Notes under the pieces: model-generated
Seen by the model: the letters and a program-made list of their open reading frames with translations, nothing else
What the model was told of the DNA's origin: nothing
Databases searched by the model: none
Part shown: positions 8,789 to 20,268 of the stretch, piece after piece
Numbering within the stretch: the stretch's first letter is position 1
Layout: the number at the start of each line of letters is the position of its first letter
Translations under genes and position numbers: made by a program
Assembly (NCBI GenBank): GCA_038380435.1
Contig: JAWZYU010000124.1
Span: 186,001-250,000, forward strand
Length of the DNA stretch: 64,000 nucleotides
Source: Ryuthela nishihirai
Lineage: Eukaryota > Arthropoda > Arachnida > Araneae > Heptathelidae
Direction: 5' to 3'

Positions 8789-10180
8789 TCACACTGCGGT
8801 GGTGAAGACGTCGAGCCGTTCCTTGAGCGACGCTGCCGCCCGACCCCTCCTCTGGATCAAGACAGCAGAGACGTGCAAGGCGACGCCGAAGGCCGTGGCC
8901 ACACACATCTTCGATCCCATGAAGAGCAGGACTGCGCGGTCGCCACCGGTGGACCGGAGCAGTCCTGCCACGGGAGGGTAGATGAGGTTGGCCACTCCCT
9001 GGAAGAGCCGCACCAGGGTGAAGGTGCCGTTCATGTTGTCGACTCCGTGATTCGAGCTAAGCAGGAGGGGGATCAGGATGGTCCACACTCCGGTTCCCAC
9101 TCCTGCGGCGACGGAGGCAACAACAAGCTGCCAGTACTCGCGGCAGAAAGGCAGTGAGATGACGGCTGCAGCCGAGACGGAGACGGCCGCGATGTATTCG
9201 GCTGTCCTCGGCAGGGGAGAGCGGCTGGCGAGAAGACCATACGAGAGGCGCACGACCAGGTCGCCGGCAGCAGAGTAGGCGAGAAGCAGCATGGCACTGC
9301 TCTTCTCGATCCCCAGCGACTTGGCGTGCTGGGGAATGTAGTGCAGGAAGTGAGGGTTGCCCATACCCATCGCGAAGATGGAAGCGCTCGTGAGGAGGAA
9401 CAGGCCGTCCGTGAGGAAACGGAGGGACAGCCTCTCGGCGACCACCTTCGTGCAGGATCTGGGTGCCAGCTCTCCAGCTTCCGCGGGGGTCACGACGACG
9501 GCATCGTTGTTGCCGCCGGCGGGCACCTCGCGGAAGCGGCTCTCGGGCCGAACGAAGAGCAGGCCGCAGACTGCGATGAGCGTGAAGCAGCCGGCCAGCA
9601 CGAGGAACGTGTAGTGCAGGCCGACCGCCAGCAGCAGCTCGTTGATCGCAGTGGGCAGGGCCATGGCCCCGAAGCAGCCTCCCGACAGGGCGACGGCCAT
9701 CGCTGCCGGCCTCCGTGTCGTGAAGTACTTTCCAGTGCACACTATGCCGGTGGTGATGGCAAAGGATGCACCGACCCCCATGAGGCCTCCAATGGTACCT
9801 ATGAGGAAGGAACCGGAGGTGGCCAGGTAGCTGAGGGCAAGGCCAGCGCTGCACAGCAATCCGCCCAGACACACGAGCGGCCTGTATCCGAAGGTAGACA
9901 TGAGGATCCCTGTCACCGGTGAGAAGACCAGCGATAGGGTTCCTAGCAGCCCCGGGATCCAGGCCGCCTGGGACGGAGATGTATCAGGAAACTCCAGGAA
10001 GATCGCCACCTTCAGAGCGCTGAAGGACTTGACGAATCCTGAAAGGAGAAAGGTTATGAGAAAGCAGCCACCAGCGACGGCCCACCCGTATCCTCCATCG
10101 GGTGGAACCATCTTGGTGGCTGTGGTGGCGTTGGCACGCTCTTCCTCTACTCCCTTCGTCGCTGCAACTGGAACGGACAT
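8789..10180 (-). CDS. MCT-like transporter, gene copy 2 (Thr43/Thr244 allele)
   Basis: Intact 463-residue copy. It differs from copy 1 at two residues: I43T in TM1, eight residues before the conserved Lys51 (plus-strand A to G at 10053), and A244T in the central cytoplasmic loop (C to T at 9451). Both are linked to the variant 5' flank in unit 3 (C at 10355, A at 10859). I see no other coding change. The exon edge of the putative 5'-UTR intron is at 10201. Confidence 0.93.
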   Translation of the reverse strand: MSVPVAATKGVEEERANATTATKMVPPDGGYGWAVAGGCFLITFLLSGFVKSFSALKVAIFLEFPDTSPSQAAWIPGLLGTLSLVFSPVTGILMSTFGYRPLVCLGGLLCSAGLALSYLATSGSFLIGTIGGLMGVGASFAITTGIVCTGKYFTTRRPAAMAVALSGGCFGAMALPTAINELLLAVGLHYTFLVLAGCFTLIAVCGLLFVRPESRFREVPAGGNNDAVVVTPAEAGELAPRSCTKVVAERLSLRFLTDGLFLLTSASIFAMGMGNPHFLHYIPQHAKSLGIEKSSAMLLLAYSAAGDLVVRLSYGLLASRSPLPRTAEYIAAVSVSAAAVISLPFCREYWQLVVASVAAGVGTGVWTILIPLLLSSNHGVDNMNGTFTLVRLFQGVANLIYPPVAGLLRSTGGDRAVLLFMGSKMCVATAFGVALHVSAVLIQRRGRAAASLKERLDVFTTAV

Positions 10181-12551
10181 GGTGGAATCCGGCTCAGGTC
10201 ACTGCAAAAGAAGGAGAAAAAAAATTAATAATTAGAATTGGTAGAGCTAATATAAATCAGTAGTGCGTCGACTAAAGACCACTACAGACTATGCTGAAGA
10301 ATACTGAACCAAAGAGTAAGCGAAAAGGTTACTATGAGGTAAAGTCGGGAGCTGCAAAACGCACGTCTGTAGCTGTCAGTGGTCGCAGAGCAAAGGGACG
10401 GGCGTTGCACTCAGTGGCACGAGTTGTAAAACCCGTTGGCGTCAGGGGGAAAACCCAGGGGATTAGTAAAACCCGTTGGCGTCAGGGAGAAAACCCACGG
10501 GTTTACCTACTACCGGTCGTACAAGGTTCGGGTTTCGCGCTGCCATCTATGTGCAAGCATGGGAACTAATTTTTCTTCACCTATCCCCATTTTTTTCCCT
10601 TGCTCCACCGAGTGGTACATATGTATATGTATATATATTTTTTTATTTCATTTTTTCCAGCGTGACGTCACCTGCAAACGAGACAGTGCTATATATGCGA
10701 GAAGAATATGGGGCAAGTAGAGTATACACAAGTTTATTAAAGTTTATAAGATAACGATAGGAAATTTTAAAGTAATTTTCCTAATAAAATAAACAACCAG
10801 TACCAAATGTTTCTAAAATAATTCAATACCAGATGTTTACCGATCGTCAAACTACTCAAGTGTTGACAATTCGATTTCGTTACCATCGTTGAATGGTTAA
10901 TAATAGACTTTTTTTTCTTGAAATTTCCGTCATATCTATCTATTCTACCAACGCATGGAACTCCAGAAGAGTTTATCAAATGTTGTTTTTGATCTAAATT
11001 GGGACTGATTTTGCTGTAGGAATCGTTTCCTCTGGCATAAACGTTAGAAAGGATCCAAATTAATATATTTTTGCCTTAACGAATAATGGAGAAAAAAATG
11101 TCGTTTATTTAAATAAAATATCTCAGCTATTTTTGCCTAAATGAAACGGAAAATTTTCTTCTTATTAAATTCTTTCATTTGCTACAGTAAATAAGCCATT
11201 CTAGAGTAAATAAGCTATTATATTAAGCTTATTTTGCTAGAGTAAATAAGCTTTCATTTGCTAGAGTAATTTCTAACCGCTTGGGTGAAGTTACCTTTAC
11301 GTTTTGCCCTGCTATGCTTGTTTGGGAAAAGCTTTTCTGAATATCCTTTAATTACTCTATATGATTTCGCAAACGTATATCAGTTTATAAGGGGACATCG
11401 TATTTTGAAGTTTTCCGATTTATTGGTATATATAGTGTGAGGTAATTCTGTCGGAATAATTTTTCACTGCATAAGAAACTAACGGCTACTCACCACACTT
11501 CCCTTAATTGTCCGGATGATTTTAGAGAGGTATAAAAGTGTAAAACTGAAAAATGAATCTAACACGGAAAAATCTAAATCTGACAACAAAGGACAACCTA
11601 TATATGACGTAGCAACGGTCTGCCCTACGCAACAGTACTCTCTGAAGGCTTTCATATCGTATATTATTTTCGCTGCGCAACAATTGGAATTCGAAAAAAA
11701 CAATTGTTGTTCCTCAATTGTTATCGGTTGGCTTCGAAAAACGATGCTATGGATTCGTGGTTGTTTTACTCGGCCTTTGATCGAACGGAGACTTCCATTC
11801 CCTTTCCTTCCTGTCGACGGAGAATTTCAGAGCAAGTGTGTTATGCGATCCCTTTTTTTTTTTTGTCACACTATCGTTTTATTTCTTTTAGTTCTTCTGT
11901 AGGAGAGGGTCTATGGGTTGTGCGATCCATTTAGAGGTTCGATCGTGCCCATACCTGTGCTTTCCACAGACGTGAGTTATATGCTGTTTCTCCTAGAGTA
12001 GAGTGATTCACTGGATTTTGTTTTTTTTAAAGGTTTCCTAGGTTTTCCTTAGGAATTGGCATTATTCCTGGGATTTTATTTGCTCACTTGTTCCTACCGC
12101 TTGGGTCGTGTCGGTCTTTCTTACTTCTGAGCAGCACTTTTTTTGCACACAATGGGCTAAAGGTCCAGGTCCCATAGACCACGAAGGCTCAGAGTAGGTT
12201 GGGGGGTACCCACTGGATCACCCAGTGGGGGGACAAGATGGTAGAGTCCCCTCAAGGCCATCCAGCGTGTTCTTTAACGTGCACAGGATATGGCCCTCCC
12301 GCACACGGAGCCACGGCCTAATGTCCCATCCGACGGACGGAGGTCATTCCAATACCATCGGTGTCCTCTACTGACCGCGGGTAGGGCGGAGATTAATGTA
12401 AACGCAGGAAGAGACTTATGGGTGGAGGGTCACCAGCGTGTGAATTTACTTTTTAAGTGTTCTGACCTCCTCCTCCAACCCTTCGAACAAAATAACAGGG
12501 AGGTGTTTTGTGAATTGGGTTTCGATGCCGTGTGAAAATAATTTAATGTTT

Positions 12552-13376
12552 GGTGTATTCCCCCGCTCTAAGGAGAAGTGGTTATGTGGTTAGGGTGTAG
12601 GTGTCGCGTGAAATTTTTTCGGTGTACTCTCCCCCCTAACAGGAAGGGGTTATGTGGCTTGGTTTTAGGTAGCGTGTGAAAATTTTTTTGTGTATTCCCC
12701 CCCCCTCTAAGAGGAAGGGGTTATGTTGGTTGGGTGTAGGTATCGTGTGAAATTTTTTCGATGAACTCTCCCCCCCTAACAGGAAGGGGTCATGTCGGTT
12801 GGTTGTAGGTAGCTTGTGAAAATTTTTTGGTGTAATCCCACAGTCCAATAGGAAGGGGTTATTTGGGTTGGGTGTAGGTATCCTGTGAAAATTTTTCGGT
12901 GTACTCTCCCCCCCCATAAGAGGAAGGGGTTATGTTGGTTGGTTGTAGGTAGCGTGTGAAATTTTTTTGGTGTATTCCCACCGTCCAAAAGGAAGGGGTT
13001 ATGTGGATTAGGTGTAGGTATCGTGTGAAATTTTTTCGGTGTACTCTCCCCCCCATAAGAGGAAGGGGTTATGTTGGTTGGTTGTAGGTAGCGTGTGAAA
13101 TTTTTTTGGTGTATTCCCACCGTCCAAAAGGAAGGGGTTATGTGGATTAGGTGTAGGTATCGTGTGAAATTTTTTCGGTGTACTCTCCCCCCCCCCCCTT
13201 CCATAAGAGGAAGCGGCTATGTGGGTTGGTTGTAGGTAGCGTGTGAAAATTTTTTGGTGTATTCCCACCGTCCAATAGGAAGGGGTTGTGTGAAATTTTT
13301 TCGGTGTATCCCCCCCTCCTCTAAGAGGAAGGGGTTATGTGGGTTGGGTGTCGAGGACCTGTGAATTATTTTTTTT
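12552..13376. repeat. Minisatellite (unit 3)
   Basis: Same as unit 2. Confidence 0.9.
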
Positions 13377-13831
13377 TCTTTTGTACCTTATTATGAAGTG
13401 TCGGGTGACTCTCAACTTCCCTTCACACTTTATCCAGGCTTAGGACTGGCAGCGCATTGCGCTGGCGTGTTTAAAAGTTGTCTGTCTCTCTGGTGGACTT
13501 GGTATCATAGCACAATGTGCAGAGTTTTACAACGACATAGAAAAAAGAATACAATGCACAGCAAAAGTGACATACAAACAATACAAACATACAGGAAACA
13601 GCGAGAGTGTCTTCTCTTTGCTTTTAAGAAATTTTTTATATTTTTTTTTTTTTTATTTTTGAACATTTAAATTTTTTTTTTTTTATTTTTGAACATTTAA
13701 ATATTTTTTTTTTTTGGTTTTTTGATTTTCACTTAATTCTTCTTTCAGTTTTTCCTGTTTAGGATGCCAAACCCTTCCCGGACATGGCAGTCAGTCCCGG
13801 AAGGGGAGGCCGCTTCCCGATAGCTGCGACA

Positions 13832-15223
13832 TCACACTGCGGTGGTGAAGACGTCGAGCCGTTCCTTGAGCGACGCTGCCGCCCGACCCCTCCTCTGGAT
13901 CAAGACAGCAGAGACGTGCAAGGCGACGCCGAAGGCCGTGGCCACACACATCTTCGATCCCATGAAGAGCAGGACTGCGCGGTCGCCACCGGTGGACCGG
14001 AGCAGTCCTGCCACGGGAGGGTAGATGAGGTTGGCCACTCCCTGGAAGAGCCGCACCAGGGTGAAGGTGCCGTTCATGTTGTCGACTCCGTGATTCGAGC
14101 TAAGCAGGAGGGGGATCAGGATGGTCCACACTCCGGTTCCCACTCCTGCGGCGACGGAGGCAACAACAAGCTGCCAGTACTCGCGGCAGAAAGGCAGTGA
14201 GATGACGGCTGCAGCCGAGACGGAGACGGCCGCGATGTATTCGGCTGTCCTCGGCAGGGGAGAGCGGCTGGCGAGAAGACCATACGAGAGGCGCACGACC
14301 AGGTCGCCGGCAGCAGAGTAGGCGAGAAGCAGCATGGCACTGCTCTTCTCGATCCCCAGCGACTTGGCGTGCTGGGGAATGTAGTGCAGGAAGTGAGGGT
14401 TGCCCATACCCATCGCGAAGATGGAAGCGCTCGTGAGGAGGAACAGGCCGTCCGTGAGGAAACGGAGGGACAGCCTCTCGGCGACCACCTTCGTGCAGGA
14501 TCTGGGTGCCAGCTCTCCAGCTTCCGCGGGGGTCACGACGACGGCATCGTTGTTGCCGCCGGCGGGCACCTCGCGGAAGCGGCTCTCGGGCCGAACGAAG
14601 AGCAGGCCGCAGACTGCGATGAGCGTGAAGCAGCCGGCCAGCACGAGGAACGTGTAGTGCAGGCCGACCGCCAGCAGCAGCTCGTTGATCGCAGTGGGCA
14701 GGGCCATGGCCCCGAAGCAGCCTCCCGACAGGGCGACGGCCATCGCTGCCGGCCTCCGTGTCGTGAAGTACTTTCCAGTGCACACTATGCCGGTGGTGAT
14801 GGCAAAGGATGCACCGACCCCCATGAGGCCTCCAATGGTACCTATGAGGAAGGAACCGGAGGTGGCCAGGTAGCTGAGGGCAAGGCCAGCGCTGCACAGC
14901 AATCCGCCCAGACACACGAGCGGCCTGTATCCGAAGGTAGACATGAGGATCCCTGTCACCGGTGAGAAGACCAGCGATAGGGTTCCTAGCAGCCCCGGGA
15001 TCCAGGCCGCCTGGGACGGAGATGTATCAGGAAACTCCAGGAAGATCGCCACCTTCAGAGCGCTGAAGGACTTGACGAATCCTGAAAGGAGAAAGGTTAT
15101 GAGAAAGCAGCCACCAGCGACGGCCCACCCGTATCCTCCATCGGGTGGAACCATCTTGGTGGCTGTGGTGGCGTTGGCACGCTCTTCCTCTACTCCCTTC
15201 GTCGCTGCAACTGGAACGGACAT
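13832..15223 (-). CDS. MCT-like transporter, gene copy 3 (Thr43/Thr244 allele)
   Basis: Intact 463-residue copy with the same protein as copy 2. Its 5' flank in unit 4 carries the linked variant markers: C at 15398, and A at 15902, which removes the CACGTG/GT-donor site. Putative exon edge at 15244. Confidence 0.93.
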   Translation of the reverse strand: MSVPVAATKGVEEERANATTATKMVPPDGGYGWAVAGGCFLITFLLSGFVKSFSALKVAIFLEFPDTSPSQAAWIPGLLGTLSLVFSPVTGILMSTFGYRPLVCLGGLLCSAGLALSYLATSGSFLIGTIGGLMGVGASFAITTGIVCTGKYFTTRRPAAMAVALSGGCFGAMALPTAINELLLAVGLHYTFLVLAGCFTLIAVCGLLFVRPESRFREVPAGGNNDAVVVTPAEAGELAPRSCTKVVAERLSLRFLTDGLFLLTSASIFAMGMGNPHFLHYIPQHAKSLGIEKSSAMLLLAYSAAGDLVVRLSYGLLASRSPLPRTAEYIAAVSVSAAAVISLPFCREYWQLVVASVAAGVGTGVWTILIPLLLSSNHGVDNMNGTFTLVRLFQGVANLIYPPVAGLLRSTGGDRAVLLFMGSKMCVATAFGVALHVSAVLIQRRGRAAASLKERLDVFTTAV

Positions 15224-17595
15224 GGTGGAATCCGGCTCAGGTCACTGCAAAAGAAGGAGAAAAAAAATTAATAATTAGAATTGGTAGAGCTAATATAAAT
15301 CAGTAGTGCGTCGACTAAAGACCACTACAGACTATGCTGAAGAATACTGAACCAAAGAGTAAGCGAAAAGGTTACTATGAGGTAAAGTCGGGAGCTGCAA
15401 AACGCACGTCTGTAGCTGTCAGTGGTCGCAGAGCAAAGGGACGGGCGTTGCACTCAGTGGCACGAGTTGTAAAACCCGTTGGCGTCAGGGGGAAAACCCA
15501 GGGGATTAGTAAAACCCGTTGGCGTCAGGGAGAAAACCCACGGGTTTACCTACTACCGGTCGTACAAGGTTCGGGTTTCGCGCTGCCATCTATGTGCAAG
15601 CATGGGAACTAATTTTTCTTCACCTATCCCCATTTTTTTCCCTTGCTCCACCGAGTGGTACATATGTATATGTATATATATTTTTTTATTTCATTTTTTC
15701 CAGCGTGACGTCACCTGCAAACGAGACAGTGCTATATATGCGAGAAGAATATGGGGCAAGTAGAGTATACACAAGTTTATTAAAGTTTATAAGATAACGA
15801 TAGGAAATTTTAAAGTAATTTTCCTAATAAAATAAACAACCAGTACCAAATGTTTCTAAAATAATTCAATACCAGATGTTTACCGATCGTCAAACTACTC
15901 AAGTGTTGACAATTCGATTTCGTTACCATCGTTGAATGGTTAATAATAGACTTTTTTTTCTTGAAATTTCCGTCATATCTATCTATTCTACCAACGCATG
16001 GAACTCCAGAAGAGTTTATCAAATGTTGTTTTTGATCTAAATTGGGACTGATTTTGCTGTAGGAATCGTTTCCTCTGGCATAAACGTTAGAAAGGATCCA
16101 AATTAATATATTTTTGCCTTAACGAATAATGGAGAAAAAAATGTCGTTTATTTAAATAAAATATCTCAGCTATTTTTGCCTAAATGAAACGGAAAATTTT
16201 CTTCTTATTAAATTCTTTCATTTGCTACAGTAAATAAGCCATTCTAGAGTAAATAAGCTATTATATTAAGCTTATTTTGCTAGAGTAAATAAGCTTTCAT
16301 TTGCTAGAGTAATTTCTAACCGCTTGGGTGAAGTTACCTTTACGTTTTGCCCTGCTATGCTTGTTTGGGAAAAGCTTTTCTGAATATCCTTTAATTACTC
16401 TATATGATTTCGCAAACGTATATCAGTTTATAAGGGGACATCGTATTTTGAAGTTTTCCGATTTATTGGTATATATAGTGTGAGGTAATTCTGTCGGAAT
16501 AATTTTTCACTGCATAAGAAACTAACGGCTACTCACCACACTTCCCTTAATTGTCCGGATGATTTTAGAGAGGTATAAAAGTGTAAAACTGAAAAATGAA
16601 TCTAACACGGAAAAATCTAAATCTGACAACAAAGGACAACCTATATATGACGTAGCAACGGTCTGCCCTACGCAACAGTACTCTCTGAAGGCTTTCATAT
16701 CGTATATTATTTTCGCTGCGCAACAATTGGAATTCGAAAAAAACAATTGTTGTTCCTCAATTGTTATCGGTTGGCTTCGAAAAACGATGCTATGGATTCG
16801 TGGTTGTTTTACTCGGCCTTTGATCGAACGGAGACTTCCATTCCCTTTCCTTCCTGTCGACGGAGAATTTCAGAGCAAGTGTGTTATGCGATCCCTTTTT
16901 TTTTTTTGTCACACTATCGTTTTATTTCTTTTAGTTCTTCTGTAGGAGAGGGTCTATGGGTTGTGCGATCCATTTAGAGGTTCGATCGTGCCCATACCTG
17001 TGCTTTCCACAGACGTGAGTTATATGCTGTTTCTCCTAGAGTAGAGTGATTCACTGGATTTTTTTTTTTTTTAAAGGTTTCCTAGGTTTTCCTTAGGAAT
17101 TGGCATTATTCCTGGGATTTTATTTGCTCACTTGTTCCTACCGCTTGGGTCGTGTCGGTCTTTCTTACTTCTGAGCAGCACTTTTTTTGCACACAATGGG
17201 CTAAAGGTCCAGGTCCCATAGACCACGAAGGCTCAGAGTAGGTTGGGGGGTACCCACTGGATCACCCAGTGGGGGGACAAGATGGTAGAGTCCCCTCAAG
17301 GCCATCCAGCGTGTTCTTTAACGTGCACAGGATATGGCCCTCCCGCACACGGAGCCACGGCCTAATGTCCCATCCGACGGACGGAGGTCATTCCAATACC
17401 ATCGGTGTCCTCTACTGACCGCGGGTAGGGCGGAGATTAATGTAAACGCAGGAAGAGACTTATGGGTGGAGGGTCACCAGCGTGTGAATTTACTTTTTAA
17501 GTGTTCTGACCTCCTCCTCCAACCCTTCGAACAAAATAACAGGGAGGTGTTTTGTGAATTGGGTTTCGATGCCGTGTGAAAATAATTTAATGTTT

Positions 17596-18421
17596 GGTGT
17601 ATTCCCCCGCTCTAAGGGGAAGTGGTTATGTGGTTAGGGTGTAGGTGTCGCGTGAAATTTTTTCGGTGTACTCTCCCCCCTAACAGGAAGGGGTTATGTG
17701 GCTTGGTTTTAGGTAGCGTGTGAAAATTTTTTTGTGTATTCCCCCCCCCTCTAAGAGGAAGGGGTTATGTTGGTTGGGTGTAGGTATCGTGTGAAATTTT
17801 TTCGATGAACTCTCCCCCCCTAACAGGAAGGGGTCATGTCGGTTGGTTGTAGGTAGCTTGTGAAAATTTTTTGGTGTAATCCCACAGTCCAATAGGAAGG
17901 GGTTATTTGGGTTGGGTGTAGGTATCCTGTGAAAATTTTTCGGTGTACTCTCCCCCCCCATAAGAGGAAGGGGTTATGTTGGTTGGTTGTAGGTAGCGTG
18001 TGAAATTTTTTTGGTGTATTCCCACCGTCCAAAAGGAAGGGGTTATGTGGATTAGGTGTAGGTATCGTGTGAAATTTTTTCGGTGTACTCTCCCCCCCAT
18101 AAGAGGAAGGGGTTATGTTGGTTGGTTGTAGGTAGCGTGTGAAATTTTTTTGGTGTATTCCCACCGTCCAAAAGGAAGGGGTTATGTGGATTAGGTGTAG
18201 GTATCGTGTGAAATTTTTTCGGTGTACTCTCCCCCCCCCCCCCTTCCATAAGAGGAAGCGGCTATGTGGGTTGGTTGTAGGTAGCGTGTGAAAATTTTTT
18301 GGTGTATTCCCACCGTCCAATAGGAAGGGGTTGTGTGAAATTTTTTCGGTGTATCCCCCCCTCCTCTAAGAGGAAGGGGTTATGTGGGTTGGGTGTCGAG
18401 GACCTGTGAATTATTTTTTTT
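17596..18421. repeat. Minisatellite (unit 4)
   Basis: G at the 2488-equivalent; second long C run 13. Confidence 0.9.
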
Positions 18422-18876
18422 TCTTTTGTACCTTATTATGAAGTGTCGGGTGACTCTCAACTTCCCTTCACACTTTATCCAGGCTTAGGACTGGCAGCGC
18501 ATTGCGCTGGCGTGTTTAAAAGTTGTCTGTCTCTCTGGTGGACTTGGTATCATAGCACAATGTGCAGAGTTTTACAACGACATAGAAAAAAGAATACAAT
18601 GCACAGCAAAAGTGACATACAAACAATACAAACATACAGGAAACAGCGAGAGTGTCTTCTCTTTGCTTTTAAGAAATTTTTTATATTTTTTTTTTTTTTA
18701 TTTTTGAACATTTAAATTTTTTTTTTTTTATTTTTGAACATTTAAATATTTTTTTTTTTTGGTTTTTTGATTTTCACTTAATTCTTCTTTCAGTTTTTCC
18801 TGTTTAGGATGCCAAACCCTTCCCGGACATGGCAGTCAGTCCCGGAAGGGGAGGCCGCTTCCCGATAGCTGCGACA

Positions 18877-20268
18877 TCACACTGCGGTGGTGAAGACGTC
18901 GAGCCGTTCCTTGAGCGACGCTGCCGCCCGACCCCTCCTCTGGATCAAGACAGCAGAGACGTGCAAGGCGACGCCGAAGGCCGTGGCCACACACATCTTC
19001 GATCCCATGAAGAGCAGGACTGCGCGGTCGCCACCGGTGGACCGGAGCAGTCCTGCCACGGGAGGGTAGATGAGGTTGGCCACTCCCTGGAAGAGCCGCA
19101 CCAGGGTGAAGGTGCCGTTCATGTTGTCGACTCCGTGATTCGAGCTAAGCAGGAGGGGGATCAGGATGGTCCACACTCCGGTTCCCACTCCTGCGGCGAC
19201 GGAGGCAACAACAAGCTGCCAGTACTCGCGGCAGAAAGGCAGTGAGATGACGGCTGCAGCCGAGACGGAGACGGCCGCGATGTATTCGGCTGTCCTCGGC
19301 AGGGGAGAGCGGCTGGCGAGAAGACCATACGAGAGGCGCACGACCAGGTCGCCGGCAGCAGAGTAGGCGAGAAGCAGCATGGCACTGCTCTTCTCGATCC
19401 CCAGCGACTTGGCGTGCTGGGGAATGTAGTGCAGGAAGTGAGGGTTGCCCATACCCATCGCGAAGATGGAAGCGCTCGTGAGGAGGAACAGGCCGTCCGT
19501 GAGGAAACGGAGGGACAGCCTCTCGGCGACCACCTTCGCGCAGGATCTGGGTGCCAGCTCTCCAGCTTCCGCGGGGGTCACGACGACGGCATCGTTGTTG
19601 CCGCCGGCGGGCACCTCGCGGAAGCGGCTCTCGGGCCGAACGAAGAGCAGGCCGCAGACTGCGATGAGCGTGAAGCAGCCGGCCAGCACGAGGAACGTGT
19701 AGTGCAGGCCGACCGCCAGCAGCAGCTCGTTGATCGCAGTGGGCAGGGCCATGGCCCCGAAGCAGCCTCCCGACAGGGCGACGGCCATCGCTGCCGGCCT
19801 CCGTGTCGTGAAGTACTTTCCAGTGCACACTATGCCGGTGGTGATGGCAAAGGATGCACCGACCCCCATGAGGCCTCCAATGGTACCTATGAGGAAGGAA
19901 CCGGAGGTGGCCAGGTAGCTGAGGGCAAGGCCAGCGCTGCACAGCAATCCGCCCAGACACACGAGCGGCCTGTATCCGAAGGTAGACATGAGGATCCCTG
20001 TCACCGGTGAGAAGACCAGCGATAGGGTTCCTAGCAGCCCCGGGATCCAGGCCGCCTGGGACGGAGATGTATCAGGAAACTCCAGGAAGATCGCCACCTT
20101 CAGAGCGCTGAAGGACTTGACGAATCCTGAAAGGAGAAAGATTATGAGAAAGCAGCCACCAGCGACGGCCCACCCGTATCCTCCATCGGGTGGAACCATC
20201 TTGGTGGCTGTGGTGGCGTTGGCACGCTCTTCCTCTACTCCCTTCGTCGCTGCAACTGGAACGGACAT
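18877..20268 (-). CDS. MCT-like transporter, gene copy 4 (Ile43/Ala244 allele)
   Basis: Intact 463-residue copy, protein identical to copy 1. The gene is allele A although its own 3' spacer and the unit's left end carry markers found with allele B, so unit 4 is a mosaic. Its 5' flank in unit 5 keeps the CACGTG site. Putative exon edge at 20289. Confidence 0.93.
   Translation of the reverse strand: MSVPVAATKGVEEERANATTATKMVPPDGGYGWAVAGGCFLIIFLLSGFVKSFSALKVAIFLEFPDTSPSQAAWIPGLLGTLSLVFSPVTGILMSTFGYRPLVCLGGLLCSAGLALSYLATSGSFLIGTIGGLMGVGASFAITTGIVCTGKYFTTRRPAAMAVALSGGCFGAMALPTAINELLLAVGLHYTFLVLAGCFTLIAVCGLLFVRPESRFREVPAGGNNDAVVVTPAEAGELAPRSCAKVVAERLSLRFLTDGLFLLTSASIFAMGMGNPHFLHYIPQHAKSLGIEKSSAMLLLAYSAAGDLVVRLSYGLLASRSPLPRTAEYIAAVSVSAAAVISLPFCREYWQLVVASVAAGVGTGVWTILIPLLLSSNHGVDNMNGTFTLVRLFQGVANLIYPPVAGLLRSTGGDRAVLLFMGSKMCVATAFGVALHVSAVLIQRRGRAAASLKERLDVFTTAV

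Larger units (their letters stand above)
5138..10180. repeat. Tandem unit 2 (5,043 bp)
   Basis: Differs from unit 1 by C for T at the 512-equivalent (5555), C for T at the 3367-equivalent (8410), and the T244 and T43 changes in the gene. Confidence 0.97.
10181..15223. repeat. Tandem unit 3 (5,043 bp)
   Basis: Like unit 2, but its left end also carries the linked variant flank: C at 10355 and A at 10859. Gene is Thr43/Thr244. Confidence 0.97.
15224..20268. repeat. Tandem unit 4 (5,045 bp)
   Basis: Variant left flank (C at 15398, A at 15902), the uninterrupted 14-T run in place of T4-G-T8 near 17060, G at the 2488-equivalent, 13 C in the second poly-C run, but an Ile43/Ala244 gene. A mosaic of the two haplotypes. 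Confidence 0.97.
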
